Positions 10,940 through 20,690 of a stretch of 64,000 nucleotides of DNA are shown here, piece by piece; within the stretch, counting starts at the first letter, position 1, and each line of letters begins with the position of its first letter. The stretch is from Siphonodentalium dalli. Lineage: Eukaryota > Mollusca > Scaphopoda > Gadilida > Siphonodentaliidae. The stretch is taken from the NCBI GenBank assembly GCA_032622095.1, contig CP136067.1, positions 79,386,705 through 79,450,704 on the forward strand. Direction: 5' to 3'. The notes beneath the pieces were generated by a model that saw only the letters and a program-made list of their open reading frames with translations, ran no database searches and was not told the origin of the DNA. Position numbers and translations under genes: made by a program.

Positions 10940-12295
10940 TGGAATATGAGGACGGTACAGGGTGGTACACATAAAAGATATCGATTAAATCTCCATTAAA
11001 ATAATGTAGTGTTTTACCTCTGACTTTTAAATAACATTTTTTTTATCCCCTAGGCATATCTATCCATTAGCATACTTGTATACAGGACCTTCGTGTACAG
11101 TTCATAAAAGTGATCAATGGCCGAAGGAGCAGTTTCACGGTCTACCGCACTTAGATTTTGCCAGTCAAATCAAATCGTGTATATTATTATTAATTGTATG
11201 CATACGATCTAAACTTATACGAGTCACTTCAACAATTAAAAACAAGTTCGCTGAACTTCATGGCCGAATATCAGCGTGAATAAGCAAGATATCCAATAAA
11301 GAAATTTTAACATCTCTATATCGTTCAAGGCCTCAGCTTAGTCAGTCAATATATATCATATATTCGCATCATTCAACTTGTGGTGTGTCTGCTATAAACT
11401 GACTGTGAGAAACTAATATTACCAGCTGCTGTTATGATTCTTGAAGTCATTTATGTTAACATGGCGAGTTTTATAATTATGTCTGCAACTTGCTTGTTAT
11501 TCTGGGAACTATACAGAACAGTCAATCGACATCGATCGGGGCTACCACCAGGACCGAAAGCACTACCAATTATTGGCAATATATTGTGGTTGACTGGAGA
11601 CGTGATGGCAAATTTACGTCACTTACGTCGAAAATATGGAGATGTATTCTGCTTGAATATTGGTGGGCGTTTGATTTGTGTTCTTAACGGATATGACACA
11701 ATAAGGGACGCGTTCATTAAGCAAGGGTCTGTGTTTTCTGGACGACCACGTGACATAAGTTTCCATACGGAGACTCCTGAGGTTAACGCTCATGGTGAGC
11801 ATGCACAAATTAACCATATCCATCGGACGGATTCGAATGCATGGTCTCGAGTGGGGTGTATATAGTGGATTGACTTTGTTCGTATGTCCGTCCGTCTGTC
11901 CAATGGCATAGCTCGCGAATGCATGCAGCTACGGGTTGTTATTGGGTCGGAATGACTGTACTTTTAAAGGAGGGCCCAATTTCCCAAAAAGACGTTGTTT
12001 ATGTTTTCCGTTCTATATGTTTCATATTTGTGTATCTGAAAATGATGTTTTGTGTCCACCCGCGCAGATATTTCCGCCATGGTTATCGGATCTCATTAAC
12101 ATTTGCTATGATGTCCATTCTCAGCTGGAATTTTTTTTTTATGAATATTAATGTCAACGAAGCATATATGTTTGCGATTGAGTTAATCACGGACAACATA
12201 TTGATTATTAATTAGATATGACATTATTGCCAAGAATGTGGGCAGCCGTTTAGTCGGAAAATACGTCAAATAAATTGTTTAACTATTTGCATGCA
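10940..12295 (+). repeat. Duplicated P450 promoter/exon-1 segment, copy B
   Basis: Matches 6105-7570. The copy has small indels in the 5' flank, notably loss of the TATAAAAG region and of the 'ATCCTCGACCTAGGC' direct repeats present at about 6213-6265 of copy A. The exon and the first 350 bp of intron are nearly unchanged. Confidence 0.8.
11434..11794 (+). CDS. Cytochrome P450 (CYP2-clan-like), alternative exon 1b
   Basis: This is the second copy of the P450 first exon. It encodes residues 1-120 plus one base, with a membrane anchor at residues 2-27 and hinge GLPPGPKALPIIGN. Residue 35 is Ser instead of Pro in front of the hinge. The donor G|GTGAGC is intact and phase 1, so it can splice to exon 2 at 18858 exactly as exon 1a can. 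It is the copy closest to the rest of the gene and therefore the default first exon. The intron behind it (11795-18857) contains the Helitron-like element with the ATPase gene. The reading frame carries no stop or indel relative to exon 1a, which argues that both have been under constraint or that the duplication is recent. Confidence 0.9.
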
Positions 12296-12350
12296 CCAAA
12301 CATAGGCATATTCCATTTTAATAGCAATCTTTTCTAAATCAATATATTAG

Positions 12351-12384
12351 CTGTTCGTGACCTCATCTACATAAATATTAAACA
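12351..12384. mobile_element. Left half of a small TIR element split by the Helitron
   Basis: 12351-12373 is a 23-nt sequence starting CTGTTCGTGACCTCATCTAC. Its exact reverse complement is at 17719-17741. Once the Helitron-like element (12385-17655) is removed, the two halves make a MITE-like unit of about 120 bp with 23-bp terminal inverted repeats. I see no clear target-site duplication. Confidence 0.6.
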
Positions 12385-13882
12385 CTAGCAGCGTTACCCG
12401 GCGTTGCCCAGGTTAATTTATGCTGTGGATATTTGTTGGGAATAGAGAATTCTCTTGCTTAAAGAGTTATACGTTTTTTCATAAATTGTATATTCAAATA
12501 GCATCACAAAACATGATTATAACAGTCATGGAATATAAGTAGAGAAGAATAGGGGTCTCGTTCGTTCCACTTCTAAAAATAGAATCTTTGGGGTCTAAAA
12601 TTGGTTGTACTAAAATATTCCCAAAATAACAAAACCCAAAAAAAAATTTCAAAACTTCAAAAATTTATTTTTTCCAAAAATTATTTTTTCCAAAAAATTT
12701 AAAAATTTCCAAACTTCCAAATTATCAAAACCCCAAAATTTCCAAACTTCCAAATTATCAAAACCCCCAAAATTATTTCTCTAAAAAAAGTTTAAATAAA
12801 AAATTTATAACGAGTTTTCGGTTTCTGATAAACTCGATATTAAAAAATGTCGAATGTTAAATTATTTGCGCGTAATATCTTTCGTAATATTTTTTGTTCA
12901 AATATTTTTCATGAATTTATTAATCGATGTTTAGAAATAGCTTTATTGGACATTGTGACCATCGATATGAATGCATACATTCCAGTGTTTTATCGGACGC
13001 AGTTCATATAATTGTCATACCTGAAAATAGACACCATTACTTTTACATAAATAATAAACAGTGTTTATTCTTTACACTCTCTCTATCCCATATGACAGGT
13101 GTGTATTATCGTGAATTATTGGAAGTTTTGAGATGTACTATGTTCAATCCCTAACGGTCGAAAATTGTAATGTGAAATTACAACCCTCCAGAATGAATTG
13201 TCATATTCGCGGTACACGCAATCACACGCGACATTGGTGGTAACAATGTGTCTTTCACACCTTTGCTTTACCAAATGAATTATATTATTTCCCCGGTCAC
13301 AGTTATATGCTATTCAGAAAACATATCGATTTAATGTCTGAACAAACGAGTTAGTATCAATTAAGGTTGATAAACTGTGTCATTCACACGATAATTAGTT
13401 AGCCAAAAACATGCATACGTCCAGGACACTCAATTATAGAAATTGCTTTGATGACATTGTTATAACAACATTACGTAATAACCACTTATCGCCCCACATT
13501 CATACTTACGCTTTGGACATTTTATCAGTCTATCACGTGATCACTAAATGTGGCAATCGGGTATCCACCGATGCCTGCAATTTATTATTTATAATAATTG
13601 GACTCATTGATCTCACGTAAATAATACTCTTAGTTGTTCCAATAAAATAGTTATCAAATTCGATCACCAATAGATTTGACTGTGGAATATAATGACCTTT
13701 AACTTATTTATCGATCTATGTTAGAACATGGTCTTAACAAAAAACTTGACCATAACAAAAATTACCTTACATTTATGCATGAATCTAATTAGACCATACG
13801 TAAATATTGTCAGCTTATCGTCTGATGAGCAAATCCGATGTTTATCAAAAATAGTACAACTTCCAGTTGGTAATTACTCTTA

Positions 13883-14442
13883 CGAATGAAGAGCGTTGAA
13901 CATATACGAAATTACTACACGAATGAACTGAAATTTATATTTTCACATCTTACCAACAACAGATACAGACATAGTCATAGTGTTATACTATCTTACATGT
14001 ACCCATGCTATGACATCATTCGAAGGGGCAATACACTCAAGGAGTTAAAGTGACACGAAACAAGGGACGTGATGTAATATTGGTGTTTGAATCTTAAAGG
14101 AACACAAGACACTCTAAAGGGACACTCATTATGAATGAATGTTAACAATACAAGCGCACGAATGAAGAGCGTTGAACATATACGAAATTACTACACGAAT
14201 GAACTGAAATTTATATTTCACATCTTACCAACAACAGATACAGACATAGGCATAGTGTTATACTATCTTACATGTACCCATGCTATGACATACTTAAAGG
14301 GGGATAATGCACGCACGGTGTGGAATGTTAAAGTGACACGAAACAAGGGACGTGATGCAATATTGGTGTTTGAATATTAAAATGAACACAAGACACTCTA
14401 AAGGGACACTCATTATGAATGAATGTTAACAATACAAGCGCA
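13883..14442 (+). repeat. Two-copy direct repeat, unit about 276-284 bp
   Basis: The units 13883-14158 and 14159-14442 share CGAATGAAGAGCGTTGAACA, the block 'TACATGTACCCATGCTATGA' and the end 'GAACACAAGACACTCTAAAG'...'ACAATACAAGCGCA'. The second copy has an 81-codon open frame (14135-14380). The first copy is disrupted in the same frame, so coding is doubtful. The repeat sits immediately downstream of the ATPase stop codon (in the gene's own direction) and may be its 3' flank duplicated. Confidence 0.75.
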
Positions 14443-14628
14443 GTGGTTGAAAGTTAAAATGACAGATCAATATTTAAGGGTCAAATTTTCAGGGCACTTA
14501 ATGCACCTTTTATCATTACGTATCGTTTCTCACTCTACAATTCCCAATAATCCACACACTCTCTCACCCCCCAGCTTATAGATATATAACGAAAACGAGA
14601 ATATCATGTTGATGAAGTTTATTGAAAT

Positions 14629-16332
14629 TTAATCGTCCGAATTGTCATCACTTTCGTCAGAAGTGTCATATGTTACGTCCATGAATTTTTCTAGCATCGG
14701 TTTGTACTTTAATATTGACATTTTCACTGCATCACATTCTCCATAACCATTATTCAAATATTTGTCGACTTTATCCATGACTCTGTTGTGCAGAGTCCCA
14801 TTGCGCAGCTGCAGATACGATACTATTGTCCCAGCATAATCATTCATAAAGTGTATCATATCTTTACTTTTAAGGTCCTTGTCAGCTTGTTCTTTTGCTT
14901 CTGCGTCTTTCGAGCCATTTTCCTTATACGTGTCCACTTTATCACTCCATTCCTCACGTGTTTTATCTCTACTTTCATCACGCAAACTTTTGAAGTATTC
15001 ATCTTCATTCAATTTAATTTCCTTATTCTGACTATCATCCGGGTCCTCAGTTAATTTTCGTTTTAACTTATTTTCTTGACACCAGTTTTTTACGTGTCTC
15101 TGAACATCATAATGATCTGCGAACAAAAGCCCGCATTCATTACAAGGGTACGACATGTCTTCTCGAATGTCTATGTTTTTTTGACGGTTCTTCTTATTAA
15201 TTTCATCGAGCTCACCAGGTGGCCGTATGTCGTTAGTATAGTCATTATGTTGACCCTGGGGCACAATATAATTATATGTTATGCCCTTCTGTTGACCGGG
15301 GAGTTCTCTGTCATCGTATTTCATCGCATTCTGTTGACCCTGGGTCTCAGTGTCTTTTGTATGTTTTTTCATCCCATTCTGTTCATCTGGGTGTTCTCTG
15401 TCTTTTTGGAGATTATATTTCATGCCATTCCATTCACCCCTATGTTGGTTCGTGTCCTCTTTTAGTACATTCTGTCGCAGACGTAATGTGTCCGGTGTTG
15501 CGGCTTTTAAATCCACCAGTAGGTAACCGTACGGTTCACTCGTCGCTTCCGAAAACTCTCGAACCATACGCTGAGGACATTCAGGATACATCTGTCTTGA
15601 TAATGTTGAAATTAATCCCTTGTCGATTGGGTTATTGAACAATACCAAATATTGACAATTTCGTCGTTGCGTTGGATCTTTGTTGTAGTAGAAATTCTGG
15701 TTCAAACTTATCAAAGATAAGTTCAAATGGTGACTTCCTTCGGAATGCAAATCATTAACTCTCTGGTCTTTTGATGAAGTTTGCATCAAGTCATCGAGTA
15801 TAACTAGATTTTTATACCGGGGGTTGATAAGAGAATCCAAGTTTGCTGGTATTCCTCGTATAAAGTTGACCTGAGGGGTGACGGTATACTTTAATTCGTC
15901 ATATAGGGGCTGCCAATATTTATAAAACCATATTATTCTGTCAGGTGCGGGTGATATTTTTGAGGCAGACTTTTGTAGCAAGGTTTTCACGAAGTATGTC
16001 TTACCACAAGATGTAGGTCCACTTACACATGCCGTGAATGGATGCTTGAAAATAAAATCTTCATGGACATTGGCCATTGGATCATCAAAGCAGGATGTTA
16101 TGTCGCTTTGTTGCTGTGTCCCCTGCTGGTGTTGTAGTATCTGGTGTTGCTGTAATGGCTGTTGTTGTGGCTGATGATACTGCTGCCTGTTGCTGCTACG
16201 GTCTGTTGCTGTTGCTTGGTGCTGCTGCTGTGGGTGTCGGTTAACAAACTCAGTGTGCTTAGATTGTACATGTCTTATCAAATCATGGTTCCTCACATAC
16301 CCCCTAGAGCAAATTGAACACTGGTGCTTCAT
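14629..16332 (-). CDS. Zinc-finger P-loop ATPase, packaging-ATPase-like (mobile-element gene)
   Basis: Intact intronless 567-codon gene. Residues 5-26 form a C2H2 finger (C5, C8, H21, H26), and 33-75 are Gln-rich. Residues 105-112 are a Walker A loop (GPTSCGKT), preceded by 'FKHPFTACVS'. Residues 175-183 (NLVILDDLM) are Walker B with D180/D181, and 'LISLNQNFY' (207-215) follows in a sensor-like position. 'YLVLFNNPID' and 'ATSEPYGYLLVDLK' continue the core to about 290. A degenerate 'GQQNGMKY'-like repeat spans about 298-365. A C2HC finger (C397, C400, H413, C418) and an acidic tail end the protein. From memory of the family, the core resembles FtsK/A32-type packaging ATPases of Polinton/Maverick-like and related elements, where they move DNA into capsids. 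No capsid, protease, polymerase or integrase gene is nearby, so here it is a lone gene. Codon and frame integrity amid decayed DNA suggest a recent arrival or retained function. Confidence 0.75.
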   Translation of the reverse strand: MKHQCSICSRGYVRNHDLIRHVQSKHTEFVNRHPQQQHQATATDRSSNRQQYHQPQQQPLQQHQILQHQQGTQQQSDITSCFDDPMANVHEDFIFKHPFTACVSGPTSCGKTYFVKTLLQKSASKISPAPDRIIWFYKYWQPLYDELKYTVTPQVNFIRGIPANLDSLINPRYKNLVILDDLMQTSSKDQRVNDLHSEGSHHLNLSLISLNQNFYYNKDPTQRRNCQYLVLFNNPIDKGLISTLSRQMYPECPQRMVREFSEATSEPYGYLLVDLKAATPDTLRLRQNVLKEDTNQHRGEWNGMKYNLQKDREHPDEQNGMKKHTKDTETQGQQNAMKYDDRELPGQQKGITYNYIVPQGQHNDYTNDIRPPGELDEINKKNRQKNIDIREDMSYPCNECGLLFADHYDVQRHVKNWCQENKLKRKLTEDPDDSQNKEIKLNEDEYFKSLRDESRDKTREEWSDKVDTYKENGSKDAEAKEQADKDLKSKDMIHFMNDYAGTIVSYLQLRNGTLHNRVMDKVDKYLNNGYGECDAVKMSILKYKPMLEKFMDVTYDTSDESDDNSDD

Positions 16333-16637
16333 TTATACTTGACTAAAATGTCTCGGTATATGGATTTCCTTTATACAAATGTTCCTTATAACCTAAAAAT
16401 ATGTCATGTCCGTATGTTTGATAACTTTATGTAGATGAAATAGTCTGCCGGAGAAGCACTGTGTATACGGGGAATCAACAGGTCTTGTCGGTAAGAGAGT
16501 CAGACGAGAAGTGAAGTATCGACTATTAAAACATAGTAATGCGATAGCGAACATCAAACGAGTCTGGACACGCATATCTGTCAAAAGATACAAATAGCCG
16601 TCATTGGTCAATCTATCCTCGGTATCACTTTTCGTTT
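16333..16637. other. Upstream region of the ATPase gene
   Basis: About 305 bp between the ATPase start codon and the GC foldback. This is the likely promoter side of the minus-strand gene. No clear TATA consensus was identified. The 72-codon minus-strand frame at 16393-16611 has no recognised motif. Confidence 0.4.
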
Positions 16638-16998
16638 TACAAAATCAATTTCACCGAGAGGTTCCCTCGTCATTTGTAGTGACGTAATTGGGCCGGCGGC
16701 GGCGGCGGCGGCGGCATTGCGGTATTTGCCGCCGGCGGCGGCGGCGGCATTGCGGTATTTGCCGCCGGCGGCGGCGGCATTGCGGTATTTTACTGCGGCG
16801 GCGGTGCAGCCACCGCCGCCGGCGGACCCCGCAGTAAAATACTGCAATACCGCCGCCGCCGGCGGCAAATACCGCAATGCCGCCGCCGCCGCCGCCGCCG
16901 GCAAATACCGCAATGCCGCCGCCGCCGCCGGCGGCGGCGGTGCCACAATTACGTCACTACAAATGACGAGGGAACCTCTCGGTGAAATTGATTTTGTA
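16638..16998. repeat. 361-bp GC-rich foldback (palindrome) built on GGC/GCC triplets
   Basis: The outer arms, TACAAAATCAATTTCACCGA... and its reverse complement ending at 16998, match perfectly for about 50 bp, including 'TTTGTAGTGACGTAATTG'. The inner part consists of GGC-triplet runs punctuated by 'ATTGCGGTATTTGCC', mirrored on the other arm, with the centre near 16818. Open frames on both strands (poly-Ala with RYLP/KYRN) are artefacts of this structure. It looks like a foldback/MITE-type insertion inside the Helitron-like element. Confidence 0.85.
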
Positions 16999-17480
16999 TA
17001 AGTGTGGTGGCAATCGGCGACTTATTATCAAATTTAGTGCCCACCCCTCCCAATCTCTAATCCAAAAACAACAATTTGGCGTTGTTAAATCGCACAATTA
17101 GATTCCTTGTATCATGAAGAAGAATATATATCAATTGGGTGGAAATCGGCGCTAAAATTAGTTTTATCAATTTTGGTGCTCCTCTCCCCTTCCGTTCATC
17201 CCTGACTCAAACAACGCCACTTTTGACATATTTAAACCACACTGTTGGATTCTTCATATCATGGGGATGATTATATGTAAGTTTTGTGGCAATCGGCGAC
17301 AGAAAAAAAATCTGCCCCCCCCCCCCCCCCGGCAGCCCGGACGCGAACGGTGCGACTTTTGCCATATTTGAACCACGCCATTAGATTGCTCATATAATGG
17401 GGATGATTATATATAAGTTTGGTGGCAATCAGCGACAATTATTTTTTCTGCCCCTCCCCCTTTTCTGCCCCTGACAACAA
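16999..17480. repeat. Diverged tandem array with 'GTGGCAATCGGCGAC' units
   Basis: About four units of roughly 130-145 bp are marked by 'GGTGG(C/A)AATC(G/A)GCG' at about 17005, 17138, 17287 and 17421. Each is followed by a C-rich 'TGCCC...CCC' stretch. The array continues toward the (ACAG)n microsatellite and belongs to the 5' (minus-strand) end of the Helitron-like element. Confidence 0.6.
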
Positions 17481-17590
17481 CGGCGTCACTTTAGAAAATT
17501 CTAACCCCGACCATTATCTTTCTCGTAAAAAGTTACTCCTAGTAGACCCCTTTGGCATCATCTAGATGGTCTCCTGTGAATTTCTATAGA

Positions 17591-17592
17591 AC

Positions 17593-17634
<42 letters not shown>
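17591..17634. repeat. (ACAG)n microsatellite
   Basis: About ten ACAG units (GTCT on the minus strand) lie just inside the 5' terminus of the Helitron-like element. This is the position where non-autonomous Helitron relatives commonly carry a GTCY repeat. Confidence 0.9.
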
Positions 17635-17635
<1 letters not shown>

Positions 17636-17655
17636 TTCGCAAATATAGATATAGA

Positions 17656-17741
17656 TTAACGACGCCATGCTTATTCTAGCCAATCAGCGCACTCATCTTC
17701 ATATTCTAGATCGGGTCCTATGTAGATGAGGTCACGAACAG
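17656..17741. mobile_element. Right half of the small TIR element split by the Helitron
   Basis: Contains the terminal inverted repeat 17719-17741 that pairs exactly with 12351-12373. The sequence between 17656 and 17718 would be the element's interior. Confidence 0.55.
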
Positions 17742-18307
17742 GAGAGAAACAAATAGGAAATATTTCAGAATTACCCTGTGATTTCTTCGTTATAAAAATA
17801 GATAACGACGAAAAAACATCACTGAGAGCTAGATTTGTTAGTTGAATGTTGATCGATTTTTATCTATAATAAGCTGGAAGGTGGTGATTTCGAAGAATCT
17901 ATCCGACATGTTTCTTTGAGCCGGTTCAATATAGGATTTTACGCTCTCTGGAAACATAATTCGGTGGTCATATTTGTTTTATTAAATGCTATGGATAGAA
18001 ATGGAAATGGACGAGGATTTTGGTATTGATTGAAAGAGGAATCCTTCGCCGACATGTCCGTGGCGACATGGATACCATTGCTCGGATAAATGGGCTAATT
18101 TTCCCTGATTTCCGAGCTTTGGTAAAACGGGTAATTTCGAAAGTTCCCATTGTCCTTTGTTTGATACCATAAACGTAAAGCAGGCGCGTATGTAGTTTTG
18201 GCGTACATGGTTAGGGCGGGCAGCGGAGCAGCGGAGCGCGTTTTTGGCCCGTGTGGGTAGAGGCAGAATAGCTTTTCCCGATATATATGGTTCCTAGCGT
18301 AGTTGAA

Positions 18308-18845
18308 CATTGAAGATGCATAATCCGAATTATATTTGCATCGATATTTGCAATTATTATGTTTAAGTTATATCTATTTTGATGATCAGAGTACTAATGA
18401 ATATAAATTAATGCTCGCAAATTACTATTTCATTGGCTTCGGAGGTAAAACATATTTGATTCGAGTCGAGGAGCCCACCCATCAAAGCTCAGAGTGATCT
18501 ATTTTTGGAATCAATTATTTTCACCACCGATATTATTAAGCGGCCCAGTAAACAGTCGACGAGAAGACCGTCTCCGATCAAATAGCGGGTGAAGATGGGT
18601 AACTCTAAAATCAAGTGGCTTTTTTGTGTCAGATATTCGACAAAGCGGCAAAATTCCGTTGAACAAAATGTTGATAAATAACAGGTTTTGGACAATGTTA
18701 TACTATATAATTGTGGTTAGTATTATTTTTGGGCAATTACTCGATTCTGATTACTGAAGCGGCATTTTTTTTTAAATGTTGTTGTTGTTGGGATCTGATG
18801 ATATGGGGACCATCGAATCGGATTGGGTACCTTTAAATTAAAATA
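18308..18845 (+). repeat. Dispersed repeat at the 3' end of P450 intron 1
   Basis: Shares an ordered series of blocks with 23926-24335, including 'GATGCATAATCCGAATTA', 'TCAAAGC.CAGAGTGATC', 'TAACTCTAAAATCAAGTGG' and 'ATGATATGGGGACC'. The shared segment runs almost up to the exon 2 acceptor. Either the repeat inserted next to exon 2, or part of the intron was copied into intron 2. Confidence 0.65.
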
Positions 18846-18857
18846 TATCATTTGTAG

Positions 18858-19382
18858 GACTCTTTCTTGGGAATGCGGACGTATTCTGGAAAAAGAACCG
18901 GCGGCTGACGTCAATCGCTCTGGCAAATCTCTCAGCCAATAAAAACATATTGCAGACAATCGTACACGAAGAGCTCGGTCATCTAACATTGGAGATCCAG
19001 AAACAAAATGGGAAGTCGTTCGATATAAAGAAAATTCTGAACTTGGCATTATCAAATACTACATGTTCGTTTGTGTTGGGAAAACGGTTCGATTACGATG
19101 ATCCTGAATTCGTTGCAGCTGTTGAGAAAATGAGCGAAGCTGTGACTACAGCTGGGGCATCTGTCGCCTTGCCGGCGAATTCATTGTTAGGCCAACTCCT
19201 GGCAGTATCTGGAAGTATTCAACAAATATTCAGGGATTCTGAACATATATACAAATTCTTAAAGAAACATGTAGACGAACATAAACGAGATACGGACAGC
19301 ATGCAAAGAACTTTCATAAAAGCTGCCGTAGATCAGAGAAAAGCAGATCAATCAGACAGTGTTCCACAAGGATATGTTCAAG
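18858..19382 (+). CDS. Cytochrome P450 exon 2
   Basis: Acceptor TTTGTAG|GA at 18856-18857, phase 1; with the last base of exon 1 it restores Gly121. It encodes residues 121-295 plus one base of 296. Visible features are 'GNADVFWKKNRR', giving the C-helix WxxxR motif (W131, R135) that contacts the heme propionates. Next comes 'NTTCSFVLGKRFDYDDPEF', the F-G region ('GQLLAVSGSIQQIF'), and 'KKHVDEHKRDT...RTFIKAAVDQRK', which aligns with the family's 'HK...RDFIDAYL' segment. The exon ends VQ|G with donor CAAG|GTATTA in phase 1. Reading on past the donor meets a stop after four codons, consistent with an intron. The initiator-looking TTG within the exon is internal. Confidence 0.92.
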
Positions 19383-19784
19383 GTATTAGAATTTAGAACA
19401 CAAGTTGTGAATTGTATTGTATATGTGTATATATATGCAGAATCAATATTATGCACGTGGGGACGGACCCTTTACTACTTCTTGCAGTTGCATTTGTATG
19501 ATGGGTGTTCCAAATTTAAATTCCCACATCCACCACCCCTATTTGAATACAAAATTGAATTCCCAACACCAAGAAAGCTCCATTCGCGCTGCGTTGAGTT
19601 GGAATTTTCCAACATATTTAAAACTTTTTATTCGAATAGACAAGTCCAACCAAATACCCCTTATGGCGGGAATGTTTCTAACTGACAGGACTAGTGTCAA
19701 TGTCAGTTTAAATCGTTTACTGAAAATATACACTGTAAAAACAAAAAACTCCCCAGCACGCCATGTTAGGACACCAAAATGCAA

Positions 19785-19885
19785 CAGATTTAGAACACTT
19801 CAATGCGCGTCTTAGTGTTCTATAAAGAACGCATAGTGTTCTATATCACAGGATAATGTGCTCAAATTAGAACGTTACCTGTTCC
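19785..19885. repeat. Dispersed repeat rich in AGAACAC / GTGTTCT
   Basis: Several AGAACAC and GTGTTCT heptamers in alternating orientation lie within 100 bp. Related stretches occur at about 21180-21440, 27545-27680 and 27950-28100. This appears to be a diverged repeat family. Confidence 0.5.
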
Positions 19886-19907
19886 GTTACTAGAATGGGG
19901 GGGGGGG

Positions 19908-20690
19908 TAGATAGATATATAGATAGATCTTTATTTGCACAATAATATTAATATACAATACATTAACAAAATAGTAAACAAAAGTATATCATTGCACAGG
20001 AGCAGCATGACCTAACTGGCCGTCTTCCTGCTGCCCCTGAATGATACATGCAATATGAACATAATGATGACGTATTTACAATTTCTCACAGACTATTTGG
20101 TATTTTGATGGCCGGTTGGTGCCTACTTTAATATGTTATGTATTCATTTTAATCAAGACTGGGTTGAATTTTGAACAATGCTGTACTATAATAGAGATTT
20201 TGGACAAGTTTAAGAGATTGTAACAAAACTAGTGAGGTTGTTGCGACAGCCCCGTGTCACATTCGCGGACAACACCGTGCATGTGATACATGGCTATCTA
20301 GGATGTTCAGGGGTGCATAATAATATGAGATTTTTGCCGACTGCAAATGTAGCATAATTTGTTTGCACAGATAACCATTTGAGAATATTTACCTATTAGT
20401 TCCATAGACAATAATTTTTTTGAATGTGTAATTAAATTTACATTTGTTTATTTCGGAATTTATCGAGTTCCACACTTTTGGAAATGAATGCTTTGGTAGG
20501 ACTTCTGAAAAACATGTTCTAGTCTTATTGCTTCTTAATTTATCCGCCTGTCTAGTGTTAACACCGAGGGGATATGTGAAGATATTCTTAAACGATGTGG
20601 GGAGATTATTTCTAGACCAGTTGTATGTACCACTCTCGGGCTGGTCCCAGGTTCTTAGCATTAAGTTGGCAATTCTTAGAACACGTTGAT
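19908..20690 (-). mobile_element. LINE 3' end, dead (RT C-terminus plus 3' UTR and ATCT tail)
   Basis: On the minus strand 20389-20661 encodes a C-terminal non-LTR retrotransposon segment ('RTCFSEVLPKHSFPKVWNSIN'...). It is followed by a 3' UTR with a GC-richer stretch (GCAGCAGGAAGACGGCCAG), an AATAAA signal and a terminal (ATCT)n repeat at 19908-19932. This layout is the usual 5'-truncated LINE copy. It lies in P450 intron 2 in antisense orientation. Confidence 0.75.

Larger units (their letters stand above)
12385..17655 (-). mobile_element. Helitron-like element carrying a zinc-finger/P-loop ATPase gene
   Basis: On the minus strand the element begins TCTATATCTATATTTGCG (17655 downward) after a flanking A. 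It then has a (GTCT)n microsatellite and ends with a GC hairpin region (GGGCAACGCCGGGTAACG) plus CTGCTAG at 12385, followed by T. 5' TC, 3' hairpin-CTAG and insertion between A and T are the Helitron hallmarks, and a subterminal GTCT microsatellite is typical of the non-autonomous DINE/helentron-associated kind. No Rep/helicase gene is present. The body holds, in plus coordinates, a two-copy repeat (13883-14442), the ATPase gene (14629-16332), a GC foldback (16638-16998) and a tandem array (about 16999-17480). It may be a composite: a non-autonomous Helitron that captured the gene, or one that was itself invaded. Confidence 0.6.

Noticed and set aside
12395-12420. Reading the CCCGGCGTTGCCC region as a DNA hairpin terminator or RNA gene
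   Set aside because: Its position 10 nt from CTAG and the matching TC end 5.3 kb away fit a Helitron 3' terminus better.
14788-15638. Plus-strand open frames opposite the ATPase gene
   Set aside because: They are shadows of the well-supported 567-codon minus-strand frame and show no domain motifs.
16608-17001. Overlapping Ala-rich open frames on both strands (RYLP/KYRN repeats)
   Set aside because: They are the translation of the GGC-triplet palindrome; both strands give mirror products, so no real protein is implied.
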